A stretch of 64,000 bases of DNA from Buttiauxella warmboldiae (GTDB lineage Bacteria; Pseudomonadota; Gammaproteobacteria; Enterobacterales; Enterobacteriaceae): assembly GCF_003818135.1 (NCBI RefSeq), contig NZ_RPOH01000042.1:1-64000 (forward strand), in the 5' to 3' direction. The first letter of the stretch is position 1. The number at the start of each line of letters is the position of its first letter. The notes below the pieces were generated by a model, which worked only from the letters and a program-made list of their open reading frames with translations, did no database searches and was not told where the DNA came from. Below, piece by piece: positions 40,046 to 49,420 of this stretch. Position numbers and translations under genes: made by a program.

Positions 40046-41499
40046 TTCATTCCCCCCGCCATCGGCATCAGATGGGTGATGACCGCTCCCTGCTCTTCAT
40101 CCATAGTGAAGCTGAACATCACGCTGTCCCCTGGGTTTACACCCTTTGCCTCCGCCGCTGATTTCAGGGTGAAATCCATCGTCATCGCCCCCCATTTCAA
40201 TGCGGGAATAGGCTGATGTGCCAGCGTAATTGCCTCAGCGGTTATCTCTTTCACCACCCCTTGCGCCTGGTATTCCGGGCTTGCAGGCGCGATGGATTTA
40301 TCCTGCGTCAGGGCGCTGCGCAGGCTTGCTTCGGAATCAATCAGGAACTGCCCGGAGGTGACAACGTTATCGCCCTCTTTCAGCCCTTGCTTAATTTCAA
40401 CCCAGCCATTTTGTGCCGTGCCGACCACCACGTTAACCGGATTGAAATGGCCGTCATTCTGAGTCACCAGCACCCGGCTGGTGCTGCCGGTTTCAATCAA
40501 CGCTTCTTCCGGGATCGCCAGCACTGGCGCAAGGTTGCGCTGGTTCGCCAGCTTCACATTGAGGTACATGCCGGGCTTCAGCTTCATCTGCGGATTTTCC
40601 AGCACGATGCGCGCTTTTAAAGTACGCGTGGTAGTTTCCATATTTGGCAGCAGCTCGCTGACGCGTCCGTGGAAAATCTCGCCGGGCCGGCTATCGCCAG
40701 AAGCCAGAATTTCGCTTCCCACCTGCAGCATCCGCGCCTGAGTTTGCGGGTAATCAATCACCAGCCACACCGACTCAAGGCTTGCCACTTCAAACAGCGG
40801 TGCCGTTGCCGTAACCTGCGCACCTTCACGGGTCTCCAGCTTATTGATATATCCGGCCTGCTTTGCACGCACCGTGACGCGCGTTTGCGGTTTGCCGGTT
40901 TTCTCAACCTGGCGAATAATTTCTGCGGGCATAAACTGCAGCTGCAACCGTTCACGGGCCGCCGCGCTTAATGCGCTATCGCCCAGGCGACGCACCGCCA
41001 GGTACTCTTGCTGCGCTGCCGTCCACTCGGGTATCCAGAGTTGCGCCAGCGCTTCACCCGCTTTAACAAATTGCTGGGGCGCGTTGACGAATAATTTCTC
41101 CACCATACCGTTAGCGCTGGCCGGGATAATCTGCACGCTACGCTCGTCTGTTGAAACAGTGGCAAAGGCATCAAACTGATAATCCAGCGATTTCTTCTCA
41201 ACCCGTGCCGTTTTAACCCCCAGGTTTTGCTGTTGGCGAGCGCTTACCGTCACGCCGCCTTCTTCCGTTGCCTCATCGGCATAACGCGGGACTAAATCCA
41301 TATCCATAAAGGGTGATTTGCCCGGTTTATCAAAGCGCTGGCCCGGCGTCATCGGATCGTACCAGTAGAGCACTTTTCGCTCTGGCTGAGCGGCAGGGGG
41401 CGTTGTGCTGTGGCTCTGTTTCCCGAGGTAATATCCAGCGCCCAGAGATACGGCGATAGTGAGCGCTAACAAAGAGAGTCTGGTCATCGTTTTCATCAT
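40042..41499 (-). CDS. cusB: Cu(I)/Ag(I) efflux adaptor CusB with fused C-terminal CusF-like domain
   Basis: Periplasmic membrane-fusion protein, 485 aa. An N-terminal membrane anchor or signal (residues 7-26) is followed by the heavy-metal-binding segment [20 protein letters not shown] with Met and Asp ligands. Hairpin, lipoyl and beta-barrel domains come next ([20 protein letters not shown]). From about residue 410 there is an extra CusF-like OB fold, with [18 protein letters not shown] giving the His-Trp-Met-Met copper site. The fusion would attach the metallochaperone permanently to the pump. Both ends overlap neighbours by 4 bp. Confidence 0.93.
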   Translation of the reverse strand: MMKTMTRLSLLALTIAVSLGAGYYLGKQSHSTTPPAAQPERKVLYWYDPMTPGQRFDKPGKSPFMDMDLVPRYADEATEEGGVTVSARQQQNLGVKTARVEKKSLDYQFDAFATVSTDERSVQIIPASANGMVEKLFVNAPQQFVKAGEALAQLWIPEWTAAQQEYLAVRRLGDSALSAAARERLQLQFMPAEIIRQVEKTGKPQTRVTVRAKQAGYINKLETREGAQVTATAPLFEVASLESVWLVIDYPQTQARMLQVGSEILASGDSRPGEIFHGRVSELLPNMETTTRTLKARIVLENPQMKLKPGMYLNVKLANQRNLAPVLAIPEEALIETGSTSRVLVTQNDGHFNPVNVVVGTAQNGWVEIKQGLKEGDNVVTSGQFLIDSEASLRSALTQDKSIAPASPEYQAQGVVKEITAEAITLAHQPIPALKWGAMTMDFTLKSAAEAKGVNPGDSVMFSFTMDEEQGAVITHLMPMAGGMK

Positions 41500-42752
41500 A
41501 AGGTGGTTTCCTGCGGCGTCAGGTAGCGAATGGCGGCCCAGGCTTCAGCCACGGCTTTTTCAGCGCTATGCGCGTTCAGTTCACTATCGAGTAAGGTGCG
41601 GCGAGCATTGAGCAAATCGGCAAGCGTCGAGCGCCCGGAGCGGTACTGCGCTTCAATCAGCGAGAGGCGTTGGCGTTGCAGCGGCAGGATCTCTTCCTGC
41701 TGGCGCTGCCAGAGAACCTGTGCCGCCTGATACTGCGCCACCAGAGTGCGCACTAACGCGACCCTCTCGCGGTTCGCCAGCGCCAGCTAGTCATTGGCTT
41801 CCATCGCGCGGGACATCTCTGCCGCCAGGTCTTTGTCCTGACGCCGGGATTTAAACATCGGCAGATCGACGGTAAACATCACGCCAGCCATATCGTCGTA
41901 ATCATCTGCGCGATGGGCGTAATACACTTCAACGCCAACATTGGGTTGCGCGGCCACCGCAGATTGTGCCGAACGAGCTTTCGCCACGTCCGCCTCACGC
42001 GCCGCTTCAATCACCTCCGGGTGCTGCCCGATATTTTGTTCCAGCACAGCCGGGTCCGCAGGCAAACGCTGATAACGCGGCAACGTGCCGCTAATGTCAT
42101 CAATGTTTTCGCCGGTCAGCTGCAGCAAACGAGTCCGGGCCAGCGTTACATCACGCTGGGCAAGCGTCACTTTATCCCGCATCCCCAGCAGCGCCATGCG
42201 GATCTCCACCACGCTTGAGGCCGGTGAACTGCCGCTGGCAACCGTCGCCTTCTGTACGTCAACCTGACGCTCAGTTTCAGCGACCAGCTTCTGCGCCGTC
42301 CTGAGCACTTTGTGCGATAAAGCCAGATCCAGCCACGCCTGCGCCGCTGCCCTTTGCAGGGTCGCCTTAATTACCCCCGCTTTCGCCGCGCTGCTGGCCG
42401 ACTGCGCGAGAATGGTCGCGGCTTTGCGCTCGCGTTTCTCCTCGCTGACGTACTCCTGCATGATGCCAATGCGCTGCATGGTCATGCCTTCGCGGGTAAA
42501 ACGCTGGCGATTACTGCCCTGCACCGGGACGTTTTCAATACCAAATTTCAATTTAGGATCGGGCAGCTGGCGTGCGGAGTCGGCCATTGAACTCAGCGCA
42601 TCGCTCTGATTCCGGTTGGCGGAAAGCTCCGCAGAATAGTGAACAGCAGCGGCCAGGGTCTGTTGCAGACTGAACTCTGCCGCACCGGCGGCAGAGACAG
42701 ACGTAGCAAACAGCACCCCGCCGAGCCATAAGCTCAGGGAATGTTGTGTCAT
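41496..42752 (-). pseudogene. cusC: Outer-membrane factor CusC interrupted by an in-frame amber codon
   Basis: TolC-family outer-membrane channel for the Cus pump. Residues 1-321 are intact, with a signal peptide (ending SVSAAGA) and a TolC helical repeat (LNITHQ-type heptads; QRIGIMQEYVSEEKRERKA). A TAG codon (plus-strand cta at 41787-41789) then ends translation. Reading through TAG, the same frame continues for 96 codons (LALANRERVALVRTLVAQYQ to [10 protein letters not shown]) as the expected C-terminal helices, and it overlaps cusB by 4 bp. One substitution would restore a normal 418-aa protein. It could be a real recent mutation, a suppressed stop or a sequencing error. Confidence 0.88.
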
Positions 42753-42763
42753 GATGGCCTCAG

Positions 42764-43129
42764 TTACTTAGCTGGGGTAACTGAGTCGAGCCTGTAACCT
42801 TCAGCCTGCTGGCTAAAAGTGAAGTCAACCGTGTCGCCCACGTTAACCACCGGCAACGCTCCCGTTTCCGGTAAACGGAAAGTCATGGTCATTGCCGGCC
42901 AGTTAAGGGCCGCGACAGGTTGATGAGCGATGGAGAGTGAGTCATTGCTGACCTTCTTTATCACGCCGTGGCCGTGATAAATCTCAGCCGCCATCGGCAT
43001 CGACATTTCGTGCGAGGCACCGTGTTTCATCTCATGGGACATAGCATCAGATGCGGCGTGAGCCACGGTAAAAAAAGCCAATACGGACAGCGCGGCGGCT
43101 GAAAGCAAACGTGCAGAAAAAACAGACAT
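42764..43129 (-). CDS. cusF: Periplasmic copper-binding protein CusF
   Basis: A 121-aa metallochaperone for the Cus pump. Residues 1-25 are the signal peptide (ending TVAHA). A Met/His-rich stretch (SHEMKHGASHEMSMPM) follows, and then an OB fold with SIAHQPVAALNWPAMTMTF carrying the His, Trp and two Met that bind Cu(I)/Ag(I). It is first in the F-C-B-A order, unlike cusCFBA of E. coli. The CusB in this operon has a second copy of this domain. Confidence 0.93.
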   Translation of the reverse strand: MSVFSARLLSAAALSVLAFFTVAHAASDAMSHEMKHGASHEMSMPMAAEIYHGHGVIKKVSNDSLSIAHQPVAALNWPAMTMTFRLPETGALPVVNVGDTVDFTFSQQAEGYRLDSVTPAK

Positions 43130-43193
43130 ATAAAAACTCCAGAACTTTAGTCAAAGGATGGCAAAACGCCTGTAAACCAAGACAGTGCTGGAG

Positions 43194-43607
43194 TTATTCT
43201 CTGAAGCGACAAAAACGAATGGTGGCCGGAGGGCCGGTTGCGGGCGGCGCGATTAAGGCACGGGATGTGGCCGTTTCACTGCATTCGGGCACCACTAAAG
43301 CCAGCGTATCCGTGGCCGGCAATACGGCCAGCGAACTATGACCGTTATCTTTTTGCATCACGTCTGGAATGCAGTGCTTATCGCACAGCGTCCCTTTCGC
43401 TTTTACCCCATCCCGATGATTTCCCATCAGCATATGCTCGTTATGCTGCACAGAAAGAGACTGGGCGCTAATGTCTACCGGGCAATCGTGCGCCGCCACC
43501 GCGACCTGGCTGTTGACAAACAGCCAGCCAAACGCCAACAGCAGCATCAAAAGATGCTTTCTGAAAAAGCGAAAACGGCTTGTCGACCAGAAAGTGGATT
43601 GCAGCAT
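43194..43607 (-). CDS. Putative metal-responsive small protein (CopL/DUF2946-like)
   Basis: A 137-aa protein with an N-terminal hydrophobic segment (residues 18-38) that may be a signal or anchor. The periplasmic part is rich in Cys, His and Met (HDCPVDIS, HNEHMLMGNH, CDKHCIPDVM), and the C terminus PPATIRFCRFRE recalls CopL/DUF2946 proteins found beside copper genes. It lies 64 bp upstream of cusF on the same strand, probably as the promoter-proximal gene of the operon. The role in copper handling is inferred from context and residue content. Confidence 0.65.
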   Translation of the reverse strand: MLQSTFWSTSRFRFFRKHLLMLLLAFGWLFVNSQVAVAAHDCPVDISAQSLSVQHNEHMLMGNHRDGVKAKGTLCDKHCIPDVMQKDNGHSSLAVLPATDTLALVVPECSETATSRALIAPPATGPPATIRFCRFRE

Positions 43608-44019
43608 ACGAACCCCGAAATATACGAAGCGGCAGTATAAACAGCAGGCCCTTTTATTTTAAAGATATTTTTAGCTGCTTTACATTCAGAGTATTAATTA
43701 ACAATTACGTCATATAATTTTAATCAATTGTTCCTCAAGTGATGATGAATAGAGCAATAAACGATATAAATATATACCGCTTAGCAATAAGTAAATGTCA
43801 TAATTGCCAGGCTGCCTGCAAATGTGTGAAAGCAGCGTGACGAAGCCAACTAAATTTGATGCTTATCAGAAATCTGCCTGAATGGTTAAGGCAGATTGGC
43901 ACCGTTTTCACTGACGCTGGCAAAGCGTCTAATTTTTATTTATCTGGCATGGCGTTGCGTTCAGGTATGTCTCACCCTTTTACAGGGCAGGCGTGTACCT
44001 AAGGCAACAGGGGACTCTA
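43608..44019 (+). other. cus-dcuC intergenic region with dcuC promoter
   Basis: A 412-bp gap without a gene. It contains an FNR-type site (43856-43869) and, 2 bp further on, a 9-bp inverted repeat (AATCTGCCT 43871-43879 and AGGCAGATT 43889-43897) at the expected core promoter. Confidence 0.6.
43856..43869 (+). promoter_or_regulatory. FNR-binding site of dcuC
   Basis: TTGATGCTTATCAG matches the FNR consensus TTGAT-N4-ATCAA at nine of ten positions. If it is centred at -41.5, transcription would start near 43904. dcuC is known to be FNR-activated in E. coli. Confidence 0.7.
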
Positions 44020-45396
44020 ATGCTAACGACTCTTGAATTACTGATTGGGGTTATAGTTATTGTTGCTGTAGCTCGCTACATCATCAAAGGCTACTCCGCT
44101 ACCGGCGTTTTATTCGTTGGTGGTTTAACCTTACTGATTATTAGCGCCTTAATGGGCCACAAAGTTTTACCCGGCAGCGCGCCGAGCACCGGCTACACCG
44201 CCACTGACATCGTTGAGTATGTCAAAATCCTGCTGATGAGCCGCGGTGGCGATCTCGGTATGATGATCATGATGCTGTGCGGTTTCGCAGCTTATATGAC
44301 GCATATTGGCGCTAACGACATGGTGGTGAAGCTTGCCTCTAAGCCGTTAAAATTAATCAACTCTCCCTACATTCTGATGATTGCCGCCTACTTTGTGGCC
44401 TGTCTGATGTCGCTTGCGGTTTCCTCCGCGACCGGTCTGGGCGTGCTGTTGATGGCAACGCTGTTCCCGGTGATGGTAAACGTCGGCATTAGCCGTGGCG
44501 CTGCGGCGGCAATTTGCGCCTCCCCGGCGGCAATTATCCTGTCTCCCACCTCCGGCGATGTGGTGCTGGCGGCAAAAGCCGCTGAAATGTCGCTGGTTGA
44601 TTTTGCCTTTAAAACCACCGTGCCGATTTCAGTTGCGGCCATTATCGCCATGGCGATTGCCCACTTCTTCTGGCAGCGCTACCTGGATAAGAAAGAAAAC
44701 ATCAGCCATGAAATGCTTGATGTCAGCGAAATCCAGACCACGGCCCCTTCTTTCTATGCCATTCTGCCGTTTACGCCAATTATCGGCGTGCTAATTTTCG
44801 ACGGTAAATGGGGCCCGCAGCTGCATATCATCGCCATTCTGGTGATCTGTGTGCTGATTGCCGCACTGATTGAGTTCTTCCGTAGCTTTAAAGCGCAAAC
44901 TGTCTTTTCCGGCCTGGAAGTGTGCTACCGCGGGATGGCTGACGCCTTCGCAAACGTTGTAATGCTGTTGGTTGCCGCGGGCGTGTTCGCACAAGGTCTG
45001 AGCACTATCGGCTTTATTCAGAGCCTGATTTCCATTGCCACCTCGTTCGGCTCCGCAAGCATCATTCTGATGCTGGTGCTGGTGGTGCTGACCATGCTGG
45101 CGGCAATGACCACCGGCTCAGGTAACGCTCCGTTTTATGCCTTCGTTGAGATGATCCCGAAACTGGCGCACTCCTCCGGCATTAACCCTGCATATCTGGC
45201 GATTCCAATGCTGCAAGCCTCCAACCTGGGCCGTACCATTTCTCCGGTATCCGGTGTGGTTGTCGCCGTTGCCGGTATGGCAAAAATCTCGCCGTTTGAA
45301 GTGGTAAAACGCACTTCTGTGCCGGTCGCCGTCGGGCTGATTGTGGTGATTATCGCCACCGAAATCCTGGTGCCTTCCGCCGCTATCCTGCCTTAA
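44020..45396 (+). CDS. dcuC: Anaerobic C4-dicarboxylate transporter DcuC
   Basis: Inner-membrane carrier active mainly in succinate efflux during fermentation, 458 aa with about 12-14 hydrophobic spans. Conserved segments include KGYSATGVLFVGGLTLL, GMMIMMLCGFAAYMTHIGAN and GRTISPVSGVVVAVAGMAK. I use the ATG at 44020 (MLTTLELL); a GTG nine codons earlier is open but lies before the ribosome site. It has an FNR site upstream and a terminator right after it. Confidence 0.96.
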   Translation: MLTTLELLIGVIVIVAVARYIIKGYSATGVLFVGGLTLLIISALMGHKVLPGSAPSTGYTATDIVEYVKILLMSRGGDLGMMIMMLCGFAAYMTHIGANDMVVKLASKPLKLINSPYILMIAAYFVACLMSLAVSSATGLGVLLMATLFPVMVNVGISRGAAAAICASPAAIILSPTSGDVVLAAKAAEMSLVDFAFKTTVPISVAAIIAMAIAHFFWQRYLDKKENISHEMLDVSEIQTTAPSFYAILPFTPIIGVLIFDGKWGPQLHIIAILVICVLIAALIEFFRSFKAQTVFSGLEVCYRGMADAFANVVMLLVAAGVFAQGLSTIGFIQSLISIATSFGSASIILMLVLVVLTMLAAMTTGSGNAPFYAFVEMIPKLAHSSGINPAYLAIPMLQASNLGRTISPVSGVVVAVAGMAKISPFEVVKRTSVPVAVGLIVVIIATEILVPSAAILP

Positions 45397-45412
45397 CTTT
45401 TAGCTTTGTCAT

Positions 45413-45439
45413 AAGCGCCTCATCGGGGCGCTTTTTTTA
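45413..45439 (+). terminator. Terminator of dcuC
   Basis: AAGCGCC pairs with GGCGCTT around a short loop, followed by seven T. Confidence 0.88.
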
Positions 45440-45482
45440 TGTTTAAATAAAGTCACTTCTGGCAACCCGAGCGGGAAAACGC

Positions 45483-46289
45483 ATGAAACTGACGTGGCAA
45501 AACGCGCTAATTCTGACCTCTTTACTCACCACCAGCCAGCTGCTGCAGGCAGAACCGCTGACCGCAAAGCAATACGGCGATTTTGACCGTTACATACTGG
45601 CGCTTTCCTGGCAAACGGGCTTTTGCCAAAGCCTGTATGAGCGCAATCGCAAGCAGCCTGCTGAATGCAAAACGCAGCAAGAACAGAGTGATAAACGCGC
45701 CTTTTTGACGGTCCACGGCCTGTGGCCTGGCTTACCAAAATCGCTGGCGGCACGAGGCGTGGATGAGAAACGCTGGATGCGCTATGGCTGCGCAACCCGC
45801 CCGGCTCCCAATATGGCGGAGGTGCGCGGCTCACAAAAATGCCAGGCCCCAGCCCCGGCATTATCCGCCGATATCGCCCGCAAGCTGGCGGATGTGATGC
45901 CCGGCGCAGGCGGCCAGTCCTGCCTTGATCGCTACGAGTTTGCTAAACACGGCGCCTGTTTTGCCTTCACCCCTGATGCCTACTTTGGCGCCATGGTGCG
46001 CCTGAACAGCGAATTCAAACAAAGCGCAATCGGCGAGTTCCTGGCGGTGAACTACGGCAAGGTGGTCACACGACAAGCCTTCCATAATGCGCTGGAAAAA
46101 AGTTGGGGTGAGAAGGCGGTAAAGGCGGTAAAACTGACCTGTAATGGCAATCCGGCTTACCTGACGGAGATGCAAATCTCACTGGTTGCGGCAAAAATTA
46201 ATGCTCCGCTAAACGCCAGCTCGTTTGCCGCACAGCACAACTCAGGCAACTGCGCACAGCAGTTTCGTCTGGATGCGGTCGGTTATTAA
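45483..46289 (+). CDS. rna: Ribonuclease I
   Basis: Periplasmic RNase T2-family endoribonuclease, 268 aa. Residues 1-23 are a signal peptide (ending LLQA). The two catalytic histidine motifs are FLTVHGLWPGLPKS (CAS I) and YEFAKHGACF (CAS II; E. coli-type WAKHG variant). Conserved cysteines for disulfides are present (CATRP, CQAPAP, CLDRY, CAQQF). In E. coli the cit genes lie between dcuC and rna; here the two are adjacent. Confidence 0.95.
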   Translation: MKLTWQNALILTSLLTTSQLLQAEPLTAKQYGDFDRYILALSWQTGFCQSLYERNRKQPAECKTQQEQSDKRAFLTVHGLWPGLPKSLAARGVDEKRWMRYGCATRPAPNMAEVRGSQKCQAPAPALSADIARKLADVMPGAGGQSCLDRYEFAKHGACFAFTPDAYFGAMVRLNSEFKQSAIGEFLAVNYGKVVTRQAFHNALEKSWGEKAVKAVKLTCNGNPAYLTEMQISLVAAKINAPLNASSFAAQHNSGNCAQQFRLDAVGY

Positions 46290-46426
46290 GTGTGACAGGG
46301 CGCTGATTCGCGCCTGCTTAGCAGATAGCCCCGCTTCGATTAAATACGGAAGACAAAAAACAATCACTTCACTATTAGTTCCGGTTTTGTCGATCTATGC
46401 TTTGGCTATCCAATGCGGAGGTCATG

Positions 46427-46576
46427 ATGAACACGACAAAACTTTTTTTAATCCAGTTAAAAAGGCAGTTTGAACGCGAAGGCAAGGGGCATAAGCTGTT
46501 GGGTTTTATCTGGCTTTCTCCTCAACAGCGCTATGAAATTTTGCGAGAGATTATGCTGCCGGTTGCGGCAAAATGA
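46427..46576 (+). CDS. Small basic ORF, 49 aa, unknown function
   Basis: It starts MNTTKLFLIQLKRQFEREGK and continues GHKLLGFIWLSPQQRYEILR, mixed basic and amphipathic, with no signal peptide. GGAGG lies 5 nt before the ATG at 46427; an adjacent ATG at 46424 is only 2 nt from it and less likely. The strong ribosome site and well-formed codons support it as a gene. I do not recognise a family. Confidence 0.6.
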   Translation: MNTTKLFLIQLKRQFEREGKGHKLLGFIWLSPQQRYEILREIMLPVAAK

Positions 46577-46618
46577 TGCTTTGAATGACGGGTAATAAGC
46601 GCTTACCCGCCATGATGG

Positions 46619-47449
46619 CTAACTTTGTAAAAAGGCTAATAAATCAGCATTAACCCGATCTTTCTCGGTGGTGCAGATGCCGTGAGATCCGCCGGCATAA
46701 ACCTTAAACGTGGCGTCCGGCAATGTTGCTGCCGTCACTTTGCCACAGGTTTCAAACGGCACAATCTGATCGTCATCGCCGTGGATCACCAGCGTCGGGA
46801 GGGTCATTTTCTTCAGGTCTTCACGTAGATCGGTTTCAGAAAACGCCTTAATACAGTCGTACAGCGCTTTGATCCCTCCTTGCATACCCTGCTCCACAAA
46901 GCTTTCCCGAATGCCCTCCGAGATACTGGCACCCTCACGGTTATAGCCGTAAAACGGCAGCGTTAGCGCCTTGAAGAAGTCTGCACGATTGGCACGCACG
47001 CCCTCGCGGATGCCGTCAAATACCTTAACAGGCACCCCGTTCGGGTTAAAATCAGTCTTCACCATAATGGGCGAAACGGCGCTGATAAGCACCGCTTTTG
47101 CCACTCGGCTGGTACCATGGCGGCCAATATAACGCGCCACTTCCCCGCCGCCGGTTGAATGCCCTACGTGAATCGCATCCCTGAGATTAAGATGCGCGGT
47201 TAACTCCGCAAGATCGTCGGCATACTGATCCATATGATTACCGTCCCATGATTGCGATGAACGGCCATGCCCGCGTCGGTCATGAGCTATCACCCGAAAT
47301 CCCTTCTGCCCAAGGAAAAACATCTGATCTTCAAACGCATCCGCCGTTAATGGCCAGCCGTGGCTGAAAACCACCGCTTGCCCTGCCCCCCAATTCTTAA
47401 AGTAAAGAGAACTGCCGTCCTTTAACGTGAGTTTGTCGTAGTGGCTCAT
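46619..47449 (-). CDS. Alpha/beta hydrolase, cofactor-free haloperoxidase/esterase type
   Basis: A 276-aa serine hydrolase. The nucleophile elbow is [15 protein letters not shown] (Ser about residue 96), the oxyanion region is [15 protein letters not shown], an acid residue lies in [14 protein letters not shown], and the catalytic His is in [13 protein letters not shown]. The HDRRGHGRS element is typical of non-haem chloroperoxidases, which work mainly as aryl esterases or perhydrolases. No signal peptide is present, so it is cytoplasmic. The substrate is unknown. Confidence 0.85.
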   Translation of the reverse strand: MSHYDKLTLKDGSSLYFKNWGAGQAVVFSHGWPLTADAFEDQMFFLGQKGFRVIAHDRRGHGRSSQSWDGNHMDQYADDLAELTAHLNLRDAIHVGHSTGGGEVARYIGRHGTSRVAKAVLISAVSPIMVKTDFNPNGVPVKVFDGIREGVRANRADFFKALTLPFYGYNREGASISEGIRESFVEQGMQGGIKALYDCIKAFSETDLREDLKKMTLPTLVIHGDDDQIVPFETCGKVTAATLPDATFKVYAGGSHGICTTEKDRVNADLLAFLQS

Positions 47450-47590
47450 GATATCTCCGGTTCAGGTAGTGGCCACGCAAGGCGCCGGGTTGCAACGTGC
47501 CTATAAAGAGTAATGCAAAATTTTTGCACGACAGGTTTATTTACGCCCGGCAATCACTCCATAGGCATCAGGCAGGATTTATCTCGATAG

Positions 47591-47606
47591 TTTGACCACG
47601 ATCTCA
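47591..47606 (+). promoter_or_regulatory. CRP-like site upstream of the gluconate permease
   Basis: TTTGA-CCACGA-TCTCA matches TGTGA-N6-TCACA at eight of ten positions. It is centred about 71 bp before the predicted start of transcription near 47670, a normal class I spacing. Confidence 0.5.
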
Positions 47607-47647
47607 AAATGTTAATAAAGATGAGGAGTTCCGTTTCCGATTAGCGA

Positions 47648-47677
47648 ATGTTACCGATATCATGTTACCGGTATCAG
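47648..47677 (+). promoter_or_regulatory. Two adjoining GntR operators overlapping the promoter
   Basis: ATGTTACCGATATCAT (47648-47663) and ATGTTACCGGTATCAG (47662-47677) each match the GntR operator ATGTTACC-type consensus and share two bases. The first overlaps a TATCAT -10 box (47658-47663), which lies 17 bp after a weak TTCCGA -35. Gluconate-inducible repression by GntR is the likely control. Confidence 0.8.
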
Positions 47678-47739
47678 TAATACGGTGGATTACGCTTAAT
47701 GGCCATTCACCGATAAATTCGGCGCAGAGGATAAATGTT

Positions 47740-49116
47740 ATGACCGAAATGACAGCCCATTACGGTGCTGGAACCCTGCTGGGGATCGCAGCCTGTGCAG
47801 TTGTACTGCTGCTTATACTCATCATGCGCTTCAGGGTGCATGCCTTCTTAGCATTAACCCTTGTCAGCGTTGTAGTAGCCCTGGTCACGGGTGTTCCATT
47901 CGACAAAATTGTTCCGACGATTTTGGGTGGTTTTGGCAGCACCCTGGCGGGCGTTGCGCTGCTGGTTGGCCTTGGCGCGATGATCGGTCGTTTACTGGAA
48001 ATTTCTGGCGGCGCCAAAGTACTGGCCGACACGCTGGTCGGTAAATTTGGTTCAAACCGCGCACCGCTGGCGCTCGGCGTGGCTTCTCTACTGTTTGGCT
48101 TTCCGATCTTCTTCGATGCGGGCCTGGTGGTGATGCTGCCAATTATCTTCAGCGTGGCAAAACAGTTTGGCGGTTCAACGCTAAAATATGCGCTGCCTGC
48201 TGCGGGCGCGTTTGCCGTTATGCACGCGCTTCTGCCGCCTCATCCAGGCCCGGTTGCCGCCAGCGAATTGCTGGATGCGAATATCGGCCTGCTGGTGATT
48301 GTTGGTCTGGTCATCGCGATCCCGACCTGGTATCTCGGCGCCTATTTGTTTGGCCTGTACGCCGGTAAAAAATTCGACGTTCCGCTGCCTTCTTCATTCC
48401 TGGGCAATGTCGAAGCGGACCCTAATCACCAGCCGCCTGCATTTGGCACGGTATTGGCGGTGCTGCTGCTGCCACTGGTGCTGATTTTCCTGGATACCGG
48501 CCTGAATACGGCAACCGTGTTGGGCTGGGTAAGTGCTGATAGCACCGTCGTTCAGTTCCTGCGTATGTTGGGTAAAACCCCGATCGCGCTGTTGATTACC
48601 GTGTTCTTCACTCTTGCGGTATTCAGCGGCCGCCATAGCCGCCAGCATCTGGAAAAGGTGTGCGACGGCGCACTTGGCCCAATCTGCGGCATCATCCTGG
48701 TGACCGGTGCCGGCGGCATGTTTGGCGGCGTTCTGCGCGCCAGCGGCATTGGCGATGCGCTGGCAGGCATCCTGTCTGATACTGGTATGCCGGTGATTGT
48801 GGCCGCGTTTGTTATCTCTACCGCACTGCGTGTGGCACAGGGGTCGGCAACCGTGGCGCTGACCACCACCGCGGCACTGATCTCCCCGATGGTGGCAGCA
48901 ACGCCGGGCCTGAGCCAGTTCGACCTGTGCTTTATCGTGGTGGCAATTGCCGGTGGTGCAACCGTGCTGTCTCACGTGAACGACTCAGGCTTCTGGCTGG
49001 TTGGCCGTTTCCTGGAGATGGACGAAAAAACCACGCTCAAAACCTGGACCGTGATGGAAACCCTGATTGGCACCATCGCCTTCCTGTTCGCCCTGGTCGG
49101 CAGCATTATTCTGTAA
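47740..49116 (+). CDS. Gluconate:H+ symporter, GntP family
   Basis: A 458-aa inner-membrane permease with about 12-14 spans. Family motifs include GGFGSTLAGVALLVGLGAMIG, FPIFFDAGLVVMLPI, HALLPPHPGPVAA and the C-terminal SHVNDSGFWLVGRFLEM. I use the ATG at 47740 (MTEMTAHYG). The twin GntR operators upstream point to D-gluconate as substrate and to a GntT/GntU-like role. The sequence alone does not decide which paralogue this is. Confidence 0.88.
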   Translation: MTEMTAHYGAGTLLGIAACAVVLLLILIMRFRVHAFLALTLVSVVVALVTGVPFDKIVPTILGGFGSTLAGVALLVGLGAMIGRLLEISGGAKVLADTLVGKFGSNRAPLALGVASLLFGFPIFFDAGLVVMLPIIFSVAKQFGGSTLKYALPAAGAFAVMHALLPPHPGPVAASELLDANIGLLVIVGLVIAIPTWYLGAYLFGLYAGKKFDVPLPSSFLGNVEADPNHQPPAFGTVLAVLLLPLVLIFLDTGLNTATVLGWVSADSTVVQFLRMLGKTPIALLITVFFTLAVFSGRHSRQHLEKVCDGALGPICGIILVTGAGGMFGGVLRASGIGDALAGILSDTGMPVIVAAFVISTALRVAQGSATVALTTTAALISPMVAATPGLSQFDLCFIVVAIAGGATVLSHVNDSGFWLVGRFLEMDEKTTLKTWTVMETLIGTIAFLFALVGSIIL

Positions 49117-49190
49117 ACCGTGGTGTTACTAAAGTGTGACTGAAGTCGCTTTAAAGTAGGCCCTAAGCTCAGTATCATCACTACAGACTA

Positions 49191-49223
49191 AACCCTCACA
49201 CTTAGCGGTGAGGGTTTTCTTTT
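49191..49223 (+). terminator. Terminator after the gluconate permease
   Basis: AACCCTCAC and GTGAGGGTT pair across an 8-nt loop, followed by TTCTTTT. Confidence 0.85.
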
Positions 49224-49420
49224 GTAAGGTCCCCATCAGGCACAAGCAGGCCTCTGACTGATGACAAACCCCATGTTCTTCACAAAATGAACCCAGACAT
49301 TAATAAAAAACAAGGAAAATCAATTCATTGATTTCGGCTGATAACGACAAAGTAAGGAAAAGCCCCGCTTTTCCCTTTAGTCAGCAATCTCAGTGCCTGT
49401 TTTTTTACACGGAGAGAAAT

